Assembly: GCF_000400505.1 (NCBI RefSeq)
Contig: NZ_CM001857.1
Span: 2,213,735 to 2,277,734, forward strand
Direction of reading: 5' to 3'
DNA: 64,000 nucleotides
Source: Musicola paradisiaca NCPPB 2511
GTDB lineage: Bacteria; Pseudomonadota; Gammaproteobacteria; Enterobacterales; Enterobacteriaceae
Shown: positions 54,969 to 64,000 of the stretch, in pieces
Layout: each line of letters starts with the position of its first letter
How positions within the stretch are numbered: position 1 is the first letter of the stretch
Translations under genes and position numbers: made by a program
The notes under the pieces: model-generated
Told to the model about the DNA's origin: nothing
Database searches by the model: none
The model's input: only the letters and a program-made list of their open reading frames with translations

Positions 54969-56030
54969 ATGGCTTTCAGAATTGCACCATCGCCCTTCAC
55001 TCATAATCGACAAAGTACCCACGGCATCATGCGTTGGGTGATTGCGGCCTGCATCCCCGGCATAGCCGCGCAGGTCTGGTTCTTCGGCTATGGCAATATG
55101 ATTCAGGTGGCGCTGGCCTGCCTGACTGCGCTGATGGCCGAAGGAGTGACATTGTCACTAAGAAAACGCCCGGTAGGGGATGCGCTACGGGACAGTTCAG
55201 CGCTGCTGACCGCGCTGTTGCTCGGTATCAGCCTGCCGCCGCTGGCGCCCTGGTGGATGGTGGTATCAGGCACCGCGTTCGCCATTATTATTGCCAAACA
55301 ATTGTATGGCGGTCTGGGGCAAAACCCATTCAATCCGGCCATGGTCGGCTACGTCGTTCTGCTGGTTTCTTTCCCGGTACAGATGACCAGTTGGTTGCCG
55401 CCGTCAGGGTTACAGGCGTGGCCAGTCGGGTTTGAGGACACGTTATTGACCATCTTGACCGGGTTGACCGGGCACAACACCTCAGGGTTGTCAGCACACC
55501 AACTGATTCAGGGGATTGACGGTATTAGCCAGGCTACCCCGCTTGATGCGTTTAAAACCGGGCTGCGCTCCGGGCATGAGGCAACGGCCATCCTGCATCA
55601 GCCGCTATTTCGCGGCCCGCTGGCCGGAGAAGGCTGGCAGTGGGTCAACGCCGGATTTCTGGCCGGCGGCCTCCTGCTGATGCTACTGCGCATCATTCAC
55701 TGGCATATTCCGTGCAGTCTGCTGTTGTCTCTGGCGGGATGCGCCTTCATCGGCTGGACGCTGCACCCGGAGCACAATGCGCCGCCGCTGTTGCACCTAT
55801 TCTCCGGCGCTACCATGCTGGGCGCGTTCTTCATCGCCACCGACCCTGTCACCGCCTCAACCACCAACAGCGGTCGGCTTATTTTCGGCACCCTGATTGG
55901 CGCGCTGATCTGGACCATCCGCACCTACGGTGGTTATCCGGATGGTGTCGCCTTTGCGGTCTTACTGGCCAATATTACCGTGCCGTTGATTGATTACTTC
56001 ACCAAGCCCAGAGCTTACGGCCACCGCTGA
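54969..56030 (+). CDS. rsxD: Electron transport complex subunit RsxD
   Basis: A 353-residue membrane protein with about ten helices. FMN is expected to be bound covalently to the Thr of SGAT in [18 protein letters not shown]. It begins directly after the rsxC stop. It contains a matS site near its start. Confidence 0.95.
   Translation: MAFRIAPSPFTHNRQSTHGIMRWVIAACIPGIAAQVWFFGYGNMIQVALACLTALMAEGVTLSLRKRPVGDALRDSSALLTALLLGISLPPLAPWWMVVSGTAFAIIIAKQLYGGLGQNPFNPAMVGYVVLLVSFPVQMTSWLPPSGLQAWPVGFEDTLLTILTGLTGHNTSGLSAHQLIQGIDGISQATPLDAFKTGLRSGHEATAILHQPLFRGPLAGEGWQWVNAGFLAGGLLLMLLRIIHWHIPCSLLLSLAGCAFIGWTLHPEHNAPPLLHLFSGATMLGAFFIATDPVTASTTNSGRLIFGTLIGALIWTIRTYGGYPDGVAFAVLLANITVPLIDYFTKPRAYGHR
55146..55158. 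other. matS: matS site (MatP binding)
   Basis: GTGACATTGTCAC fits the matS consensus completely and is identical to the copy in gpgS. It lies in rsxD, about 35 kb right of dif. Confidence 0.8.
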
Positions 56031-56039
56031 GGATTGAAC

Positions 56040-56675
56040 ATGCTGTTTACCACCATGCGCCGCCACGCCACGACGCTGGCGCTGTTCGCCGCCCTGACGA
56101 CCGGATTGACCGCGTTGGTCAATGCCCTTACCCGTGACACCATTTCCGGGCAGGCACAGGCTCAGCAGCGCGCGTTGCTGGAGCAAGTCGTTCCTCGTGA
56201 TCGCTACGATAGCGACATGCTGAGTGCCTGTTATCTGGTTTCCGACCCTGAGCTCGGATCTGCCGCGCCTCACCGGGTATTTATCGCGTTCAAACAGGGG
56301 GAACCGATAGCTGCCGCGCTGGAAATCACCGCGCCCGATGGCTACTCCGGCGCCATTCAATTGCTTGTCGGCGCCGATTTTCACGGCACGGTGTTGGGTA
56401 CTCGAGTGACGGAACACCATGAAACACCGGGGCTGGGCGACAAAATAGATCTTCGTATTTCCAACTGGATTCGGCATTTCACCGGTAAAACGGTGCAAAG
56501 CCGTGATGACGGCAGTTGGGCAGTGAAAAAGGACGGCGGCCAGTTCGATCAGTTCACTGGCGCCACCATCACGCCCCGCGCAGTCGTTAATGCCGTCAAA
56601 CGCGCTGCGTTGTATCTGGAAAGCCTGCCGCCGCGTATTACCACCCTGCCTGCCTGTGGAGTACAGCCATCATGA
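56040..56675 (+). CDS. rsxG: Electron transport complex subunit RsxG
   Basis: A 211-residue protein with one N-terminal membrane segment and a periplasmic FMN domain. FMN is bound to a Thr in the motif [14 protein letters not shown]. The block [19 protein letters not shown] is typical. The start at 56040 (MLFTTMRRH) follows GAGGA; a TTG six bases upstream is less likely. Overlaps rsxE by four bases. Confidence 0.94.
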   Translation: MLFTTMRRHATTLALFAALTTGLTALVNALTRDTISGQAQAQQRALLEQVVPRDRYDSDMLSACYLVSDPELGSAAPHRVFIAFKQGEPIAAALEITAPDGYSGAIQLLVGADFHGTVLGTRVTEHHETPGLGDKIDLRISNWIRHFTGKTVQSRDDGSWAVKKDGGQFDQFTGATITPRAVVNAVKRAALYLESLPPRITTLPACGVQPS

Positions 56676-57367
56676 CAATCCGGGAACTTATCCTTCAGGG
56701 CCTGTGGAAAAATAACTCCGCGCTGGTACAGCTATTAGGATTATGCCCACTGCTAGCCGTGACCTCGACGGCGACTAACGCACTGGGGCTGGGGCTGGCC
56801 ACCACGCTGGTTCTGTTTTGCACCAACGCGACGGTTTCTGCGCTACGGCGATGGATGCCGGCCGAGATTCGAATCCCCATTTATGTGATGATTATCGCAT
56901 CAGTCGTCACCATCGTGCAGATGCTGATGAACGCCTGGGCCTATGGTCTTTATCAGTCGCTGGGGATCTTCATTCCGCTCATCGTCACCAACTGCATCGT
57001 CATGGGCCGCGCTGAAGCTTTCGCCTACCAGAATGGCGTTCTACTCTCCGCGCTGGATGGCTTGTTCACCGGCCTGGGGGCGACCTGCGCCATGTTCGTT
57101 CTGGGCGCGCTGCGTGAAATTTTGGGTAACGGTACGCTATTCGACGGCGCCGACCTGCTGCTGGGTTCCTGGGCCAGCGCGTTGCGTATTGAGATAGTCC
57201 ATCTGGATTCTCCGTTTCTCCTGATGATCCTGCCGCCGGGCGCTTTTATCGGTCTGGGGCTGTTGCTGGCGGGAAAATATGTTATTGATGAAAAAATCCG
57301 GCAACGCCGCGCCAGCACGGTGCGTCCGGCGCCGATACCTGGACATATCAACGGCGGAACCCAATGA
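56672..57367 (+). CDS. rsxE: Electron transport complex subunit RsxE
   Basis: A 231-residue membrane protein with six helices, related to RsxA and facing it in the opposite orientation. The block [18 protein letters not shown] carries the cluster cysteine. It ends the rsx genes; its stop overlaps the nth start as ATGA. Confidence 0.95.
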   Translation: MTIRELILQGLWKNNSALVQLLGLCPLLAVTSTATNALGLGLATTLVLFCTNATVSALRRWMPAEIRIPIYVMIIASVVTIVQMLMNAWAYGLYQSLGIFIPLIVTNCIVMGRAEAFAYQNGVLLSALDGLFTGLGATCAMFVLGALREILGNGTLFDGADLLLGSWASALRIEIVHLDSPFLLMILPPGAFIGLGLLLAGKYVIDEKIRQRRASTVRPAPIPGHINGGTQ

Positions 57368-57999
57368 ATAAAGAAAAACGGATCGGTATTTTGACACGTC
57401 TTCGGGATAACGATCCGCACCCCACTACGGAGTTGCATTACAACACGCCATTTGAGCTGCTTATCTCGGTGTTGCTATCGGCGCAGGCAACGGATGTCAG
57501 CGTCAATAAGGCCACCGCCACACTTTATGCCATCGCCAACACGCCGCAGGCTATGCTGGAACTCGGCGCCGAGGGGATTAAGGGCTATATCAAAACCATC
57601 GGGTTGTTCAACACCAAAGCGGAAAACATCATTAAGACCTGCCATATCCTGCTGGAGCGGCATCAGGGGCAGGTGCCGGAAGACCGCACGGCGCTGGAAG
57701 CATTGCCGGGCGTCGGTCGTAAGACCGCCAATGTCGTGCTGAATACAGCGTTTGGCTGGCCCACTATCGCTGTGGATACGCATATTTTTCGCGTTTGCAA
57801 TCGCACCCAATTTGCACCGGGGAAAAATGTCGAACAGGTGGAAGAGAAACTGCTGAAAGTCGTACCCGATGAATTCAAAGTGGATTGCCATCACTGGCTC
57901 ATCCTGCATGGCCGTTACACCTGCATCGCCCGTAAGCCACGTTGCGGCTCTTGCCTGATTGAAGATCTGTGCGAATTTAAGGAAAAAGTCTACGAGTAA
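57364..57999 (+). CDS. nth: Endonuclease III
   Basis: A 211-residue DNA glycosylase/AP lyase that removes oxidised pyrimidines. The helix-hairpin-helix [12 protein letters not shown] contains catalytic Lys120, and Asp138 is in VDTHIFRV. The C-terminal 4Fe-4S loop has the spacing C-x6-C-x2-C-x5-C ([17 protein letters not shown]). Translation is coupled to rsxE, and a strong terminator follows. Confidence 0.96.
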   Translation: MNKEKRIGILTRLRDNDPHPTTELHYNTPFELLISVLLSAQATDVSVNKATATLYAIANTPQAMLELGAEGIKGYIKTIGLFNTKAENIIKTCHILLERHQGQVPEDRTALEALPGVGRKTANVVLNTAFGWPTIAVDTHIFRVCNRTQFAPGKNVEQVEEKLLKVVPDEFKVDCHHWLILHGRYTCIARKPRCGSCLIEDLCEFKEKVYE

Positions 58000-58020
58000 C
58001 CGTAGCCGCCCCGAACAACG

Positions 58021-58056
58021 AATCAGGGGCACCCGATAGGATGCCCCTGATTTTTA
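58021..58056 (+). terminator. rsx-nth operon terminator
   Basis: AATCAGGGGCA and TGCCCCTGATT form an 11-base stem followed by TTT, 21 bases after the nth stop. Confidence 0.88.
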
Positions 58057-58112
58057 TATCAAAAGAATAACACACCACGCACAGCGCTTACCGATGGCAG
58101 CGAATATCCGCA

Positions 58113-59486
<1,374 letters not shown>

Positions 59487-62093
59487 TTACTTCACGTTCT
59501 CCACCCACTTGCCGTCAACAAAAAAGGCCGACCATCCCGTCGCCTTGCCATCCTTTTCCGAGGCGACATATTGCTGCTTGGTTTTGCGGCTAAAACGCAC
59601 CAGCGTTTTGTTTCCTTGCGGATCGCTAACCGGCGCCTCCGCCAGATAGCGTAACTTCTCCGGCAACCGATCATGGAAACGAACCAGCTCTTCCACCAGC
59701 GGCGCCCGGGTTTCGCGTGATTTCGGGAACGTATTCGCCGCCAAAAACACACCCGCCGCGCCGTCGCGCAACACAAAATATGCGTCAGACTTCTCGCACG
59801 GCAGCTCCGGCAGCGGCACCGGATCTTCTTTGGGCGGAGCCACTTCGCCATTACGCAGAATCTTACGGGTATTACCGCAACCGTCGTTAGTACAGGCCAT
59901 ATACTTCCCGAAACGCCCCATTTTCAGGTGCATTTCAGAACCGCATTTCTCACACTCGACGATCGGGCCGTCGTATCCTTTCAGACGGAATTCTCCTGCT
60001 TCAATTTCATAGCCATCGCAGGACGGGTTATTACCACAGACATGGAGCTTGCGCTGATTATCAATCAGATAGCTATCCATCGCCGTTCCACATTTGGAGC
60101 AGCGGCGGCGTGCGAGCAGAGCATTGGTTTCCGCCTCATCCCCTTCCAGCACGTTCAGCACTTCTGCTTCGGGTATCAGGTTGATCGTCGTTTTGCAGCG
60201 CTCTTTCGGCGGCAGCGCATAGCCGGAACAGCCCAAAAACACACCGGTACTGGCGGTACGAATCCCCATTTTGCGGCCGCAAGTCGGGCAGTCGATGCTG
60301 GTCAACACCATCTGGTTAGGCTTCATCCCCCCGGACTCCGGCTCCAGTTCGGCGGTTTCCAACTGGTTGCTGAATTCAGCAAAAAACTCATCCAGCACCG
60401 CTTTCCATTCGGCCTGGTTGTTGGCGACCAGATCTAAACTGTTTTCCATACGCGCGGTGAAATCGTAGCTCATCAACTCGCGGAAGTTTTCCTCCAGCCG
60501 GTCGGTGACGATTTCCCCCATTTTTTCAGCATAAAAACGACGGTTTTCCACCCGCACATAACCACGATCCTGGATTGTGGAAATAATGGCCGCATAGGTG
60601 GACGGCCGGCCGATGCCGCGTTTTTCCAGTTCTTTCACCAACGATGCTTCGCTGTAGCGTGCAGGCGGCTTGGTAAAATGCTGGCTCGGCAACAATTTTT
60701 CCAATTCCAGCGACTGGCCGACTTCGATGGCGGGCAAGGTACGGTCTTCGTCGCTCTTGCGTAGTGCCGACATCACTCTGGTCCAACCATCAAAACGCAA
60801 CGTGCGACCCCTGGCGCGCAGCTGGTAGTCACCCGCGCCGACCACCAGCGTGGTGGAATCATACTGTGCAGGTGTCATCTGACAGGCCACGAACTGACGC
60901 CAGATCAACTGGTACAGCTTTTGAGCATCGGTTTCCATATCGCCCAGCTGCTCAGACAGCACAGTGACATCGGAAGGACGGATCGCTTCGTGCGCTTCCT
61001 GGGAGTTTTCCTTGCTGGCATATAAATTGGCGGTTTCCGGCAGATAGCGCTTGCCGAATTGATGACCGATATAATCACGCGCCATACTCAGCGCATCCTG
61101 GCTGAGGTTGGTGGAATCGGTACGCATATAGGTAATGTAGCCCGCCTCATACAGACGCTGAGCCATCATCATGGTTTTCTTGACGCCGAACCCCAGACGG
61201 GTACTGGCTGCCTGTTGTAACGTCGAGGTAATGAAAGGCGCGCCGGGCTTACTGCTGGTCGGTTTGTCTTCCCGCTCGACAACCACGTAACGCGCTCTTT
61301 CCAGCAAGCTTACCGCAGCCTGCGTCTGCGCCTGATTCACCGGTTTGAACGGTTTATCGTTGTGATGAGTCACCTGCATTTGCAGCGCGACATCCCCCGT
61401 CAGCAGATCGGCATGCAGTTCCCAGAACTCTTCCGGTACAAACGCTTTGATCTCGCGTTCACGCTCAACGACCAGACGCACCGCCACCGACTGTACACGA
61501 CCGGCGGACAACCCGCGGGCAATTTTCTTCCACAGCAGCGGAGAAACCATATACCCGACGACGCGATCCATAAACCGACGCGCCTGCTGCGCGTTCACCC
61601 GGGCGGTATTCAATTCACCCGGCTGCTCGAACGCCTGACGGATGGCATTTTTGGTGATTTCGTTAAAAACCACACGGCTGAAGCGTTTATCATCGCCGCC
61701 AATAATTTCCCGCAAGTGCCAGGCAATCGCCTCTCCCTCGCGGTCAAGGTCGGTTGCGAGATAGACATGATCGGCATTCTGCGCCAGCGCTTTCAGCTCG
61801 GAGACGACTTTTTCCTTACCGGGTAGGATTTCATAGTGCGCTTTCCAGCCACTATAAGGATCGACCCCCATGCGATTCACCAGTGCGGACTTTTCATCCT
61901 TTTTCACCGGTTTCGCCGCTTTCTTCTTTTCTTTTTCTTCGCCGGCCTCAGCACTCTTCTTACTGGCAGATCCACTGGTCGGCAAATCGCGCACATGGCC
62001 GACGCTGGATTTCACCACGTAGTCATTGCCAAGGTACTTATTAATCGTTTTGGCTTTTGCCGGGGACTCGACGATAACGAGAGCTTTACCCAT
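59487..62093 (-). CDS. topA: DNA topoisomerase I
   Basis: An 868-residue type IA topoisomerase that relaxes negative supercoils. The Toprim domain begins [10 protein letters not shown] and has the metal motif [14 protein letters not shown]; the active-site Tyr is in [12 protein letters not shown]. Three C4 zinc fingers follow from about residue 600 (for example [27 protein letters not shown]), then a C-terminal DNA-binding part. A Lys/Glu-rich insertion near residues 45-65 ([17 protein letters not shown]) also occurs in other enterobacteria. Confidence 0.97.
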   Translation of the reverse strand: MGKALVIVESPAKAKTINKYLGNDYVVKSSVGHVRDLPTSGSASKKSAEAGEEKEKKKAAKPVKKDEKSALVNRMGVDPYSGWKAHYEILPGKEKVVSELKALAQNADHVYLATDLDREGEAIAWHLREIIGGDDKRFSRVVFNEITKNAIRQAFEQPGELNTARVNAQQARRFMDRVVGYMVSPLLWKKIARGLSAGRVQSVAVRLVVEREREIKAFVPEEFWELHADLLTGDVALQMQVTHHNDKPFKPVNQAQTQAAVSLLERARYVVVEREDKPTSSKPGAPFITSTLQQAASTRLGFGVKKTMMMAQRLYEAGYITYMRTDSTNLSQDALSMARDYIGHQFGKRYLPETANLYASKENSQEAHEAIRPSDVTVLSEQLGDMETDAQKLYQLIWRQFVACQMTPAQYDSTTLVVGAGDYQLRARGRTLRFDGWTRVMSALRKSDEDRTLPAIEVGQSLELEKLLPSQHFTKPPARYSEASLVKELEKRGIGRPSTYAAIISTIQDRGYVRVENRRFYAEKMGEIVTDRLEENFRELMSYDFTARMENSLDLVANNQAEWKAVLDEFFAEFSNQLETAELEPESGGMKPNQMVLTSIDCPTCGRKMGIRTASTGVFLGCSGYALPPKERCKTTINLIPEAEVLNVLEGDEAETNALLARRRCSKCGTAMDSYLIDNQRKLHVCGNNPSCDGYEIEAGEFRLKGYDGPIVECEKCGSEMHLKMGRFGKYMACTNDGCGNTRKILRNGEVAPPKEDPVPLPELPCEKSDAYFVLRDGAAGVFLAANTFPKSRETRAPLVEELVRFHDRLPEKLRYLAEAPVSDPQGNKTLVRFSRKTKQQYVASEKDGKATGWSAFFVDGKWVENVK

Positions 62094-62521
62094 ATATATT
62101 GTTACCTACTGAATTCTCTAAAAATAAATTTTCTTCAGCGACACAGTCCAAGATGACTCCATCGCATCCCAAGTCACTGAGGCTGGGAAAAAATCGTTCT
62201 GTTATCACAGCAGACGTGGCTGCCGCGTCACAACCTCATGATCACTCAGGAGTAGTCGTTTGTTGCCCTTGCCGCATTGTAACCACAGCGCAACCCGTTC
62301 TGTCACGGCGTAAAGAAAATCTTCCGCCTTAAGATGCAAAGTTCCACACTCTACCTGATAAATAACGTCACGCAACCTAATTAGCATGTAACCCCGGATT
62401 TCGCCAACGCCGAATATCTTTCGTTATCGGCAACCAATTATAGGAGCCGCTGGTTTGTTTGCCGTGAAATTATCTTGCGCGCTACAATAATTGAAAGCAT
62501 GTTTGCAGGAGTAAATGTCAG
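62094..62521. promoter_or_regulatory. topA/yciN divergent promoter region
   Basis: A 428-base region between divergent starts, where the several topA promoters lie in relatives. I could not place -10/-35 elements with confidence. AGGAG at 62508 serves yciN. No gene seen. Confidence 0.4.
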
Positions 62522-62788
62522 ATGTCCGATTTCAATTCAATTGATAAAAAAATGCCAATCGCCCGCGACGCCTTGCTGGCCGAGGCCAATACACTGATTA
62601 AAGATCATGAGGATTATTTGAACGGCATGTTTGCCAACGATGTGGAACAGAAAAACGGCGTACTGATTTTCCGGGGGGAATATTTTCTGGATATCGACGG
62701 ATTGCCGACAACAAAGACAACCGCCGTCTTCAATATGTTTAAACATCTGGCGCATGTTTTGTCGGAAAAATATTACCTGACCGACTAA
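62522..62788 (+). CDS. yciN: DUF2498 protein YciN
   Basis: An 88-residue protein of the YciN family of unknown function, matching in [21 protein letters not shown] and the end [20 protein letters not shown]. Position between topA and sohB is as in E. coli. No signal peptide. It is followed by a bidirectional terminator. Confidence 0.9.
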   Translation: MSDFNSIDKKMPIARDALLAEANTLIKDHEDYLNGMFANDVEQKNGVLIFRGEYFLDIDGLPTTKTTAVFNMFKHLAHVLSEKYYLTD

Positions 62789-62833
62789 CCATTGCCTTCA
62801 TAATCACCTATCGTCAAAAAACGATATATTGCC

Positions 62834-62872
62834 AAACGGCTCCCGCGGATAACAAAACCGCGGGAGCCGTTT
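62834..62872. terminator. Bidirectional terminator between yciN and sohB
   Basis: AAACGGCTCCCGCGG and CCGCGGGAGCCGTTT form a 15-base perfect stem with a 9-base loop, with A and T runs outside, between two convergent genes. Confidence 0.9.
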
Positions 62873-62874
62873 TG

Positions 62875-63921
62875 TTATAGCAGAGGTTGATTACCCCGTT
62901 GCCACCAACGCAACATCAGCCGCTCAGCCGAATCCCCTGCGCTGCCGGTCAGTCGATCCAGAAAACGCTTACGTCGGGTATAACGCACGGCCAGCACCTC
63001 GTGATTGTCCATTTCAGCAATCAGCAAATCGTCGCTGGTGCCTATCACATCCACCAGCCCTAACTCTTTGGCTTGCGAGCCAAACCAGTGCTCCCCCGTT
63101 GCCACCGCCTCTATATCCAGCGATGGGCGCATCTGGCTCACAAACTGTTTGAACAGCTCGTGCGTCTCATTCAACTCCTCGCGAAACTTCTCGCGTCCCG
63201 TGTCGGTATTTTCGCCAAACAGCGTTAACGTCCGTTTGAACTGCCCGGCGGTGTGCAACTCCACATCAATATCTTTATTCTTCAGGAAGCGGTTGAAATT
63301 GGGGATCTGGGCTACCACGCCAATCGAGCCGATGATAGCAAACGGGGCGGCAACAATCCGGTCTGCCACGCAGGCCATCATGTAGCCCCCGCTGGCGGCG
63401 ACCTTATCTACCGTGACGGTAAGCCGGATACCCTTCTGCCGCAGGCGCTGCAACTGAGAGGCGGCCAGCCCGTACCCATGCACCACGCCGCCGGGGCTTT
63501 CCAGCCGCAATAACACTTCATCTTCAGGTCTGGCGACCGCCAACACCGCCGATATCTCTTCGCGCAGGGAGCTAACCTCACCCGCATCCATACTGCCATT
63601 GAAATCCAGCACGTACAGACAGGGCTTGAACCGTTTTTCCTCTCCGCGCTTAGCGCGCTTTTTATCCCGTTTAGCGCTCTCTTTCTCTTCTTTTTTCTGT
63701 TTCTTTTCCAGCAATTTGCGCTCGGCGTCACTCATGGCGGCGGACTGCATTTCCTGCTGCATCTCCCGGTACTGTTCGCCCAGATTAATCACCTGTAGCT
63801 CACCTTTACGGTGGCGCTTGCGCTGCGTCACACCCACCGTCAGGACTACTAATGCGCCAATCGCAACCACCAGGGTGACGACTTTTGCCAGGAATAAACC
63901 ATACTGAGAAAGTAATTCCAC
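62875..63921 (-). CDS. sohB: Inner-membrane S49 peptidase SohB
   Basis: A 348-residue serine peptidase of the SppA/SohB family (S49). One N-terminal membrane segment (LFLAKVVTLVVAIGALVVLTV) is followed by a Lys/Glu-rich coiled region and the peptidase domain; the nucleophile Ser is in VAASGGYMMA. I choose the GTG at 63921 (VELLSQYG), with AAGGCGG upstream, because E. coli SohB starts at the same residue; the frame extends to 63975. In E. coli it was found as a multicopy suppressor of degP loss. Confidence 0.93.
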   Translation of the reverse strand: MELLSQYGLFLAKVVTLVVAIGALVVLTVGVTQRKRHRKGELQVINLGEQYREMQQEMQSAAMSDAERKLLEKKQKKEEKESAKRDKKRAKRGEEKRFKPCLYVLDFNGSMDAGEVSSLREEISAVLAVARPEDEVLLRLESPGGVVHGYGLAASQLQRLRQKGIRLTVTVDKVAASGGYMMACVADRIVAAPFAIIGSIGVVAQIPNFNRFLKNKDIDVELHTAGQFKRTLTLFGENTDTGREKFREELNETHELFKQFVSQMRPSLDIEAVATGEHWFGSQAKELGLVDVIGTSDDLLIAEMDNHEVLAVRYTRRKRFLDRLTGSAGDSAERLMLRWWQRGNQPLL

Positions 63922-64000
63922 AAATACCGCCTTCATTGACCAATATAAGATAGGGTGTTGATTAATCATCAACAATTGCGCTTACACACCGCGCGTTAAG

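Overview
The window comes from a soft-rot enterobacterium of the Dickeya/Musicola group (Pectobacteriaceae). The evidence is a Cel5Z-type endoglucanase beside a PelL-type family 9 pectate lyase, a KdgR-like box upstream of the lyase, glucosylglycerate synthesis genes, srfABC, and backbone gene order shared with the Escherichia coli terminus (tus-fumC-manA-ydgA, add-ydgJ, cnu-rsxABCDGE-nth, cysB-topA-yciN-sohB). The exact species cannot be fixed by reading.

The main result is that the window spans the replication terminus. A dif-like site lies at 20425-20452, differing from E. coli dif at one base of the XerC arm. Two Tus-binding Ter sites flank it in opposite orientation: one on the minus strand at 13669-13691, and one on the plus strand at 31626-31648, ten bases before tus. 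Their orientation lets forks enter the interval and stops them leaving, so this looks like a complete fork trap of only about 18 kb. Four perfect matS sites (MatP) and six KOPS-like octamers (FtsK) that all point to dif support this. Terminus-side decay is also visible: an ECF sigma gene with an in-frame amber codon next to dif, an inverted fumC 3' fragment beside the tus-side Ter, and an integrase 3' remnant.

Layout. 1-1.4 kb: glycerophosphodiesterase (cut by the window edge) and an inositol-monophosphatase family enzyme. 1.4-3.8 kb: a ferritin-like/SnoaL fusion protein and an orphan small subunit of a membrane sugar-alcohol dehydrogenase. 4.1-11.2 kb: integrase remnant, then the srfABC operon (membrane protein, actin/Hsp70-like ATPase, GTPase-like protein). 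11.6-15.7 kb: qorB, a lipoprotein alpha/beta hydrolase, the first Ter site, kup. 16.3-19.1 kb: celZ and pelL, convergent. 19.7-22.8 kb: sigma pseudogene, dif, gpgP-gpgS. 22.9-31.4 kb: methyltransferase yafE, a cytochrome P450, ydfG, ynfB, bioD-like ynfK, mlc, ynfL and ynfM. 31.4-42.1 kb: fumC fragment, second Ter, tus, fumC, manA, ydgA, add, a SnoaL-like secreted protein, a BASS-family transporter, ynfC and ydgJ. 42.2-50.5 kb: an arabinose block with araFGH followed by araC on the minus strand and divergent araBA; araD is not in the window. 51.3-58 kb: cnu, the Rsx/Rnf electron transport operon and nth. 58.1-64 kb: cysB, topA, yciN, sohB.

How it fits together: the celZ, pelL, arabinose, glycerophosphodiester and srf genes fit a plant pathogen that breaks down cell walls and takes up the released sugars and head groups. 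The tus/Ter, dif, matS and KOPS elements and cnu are chromosome maintenance. No tRNA or rRNA gene, complete insertion sequence or CRISPR array was seen.
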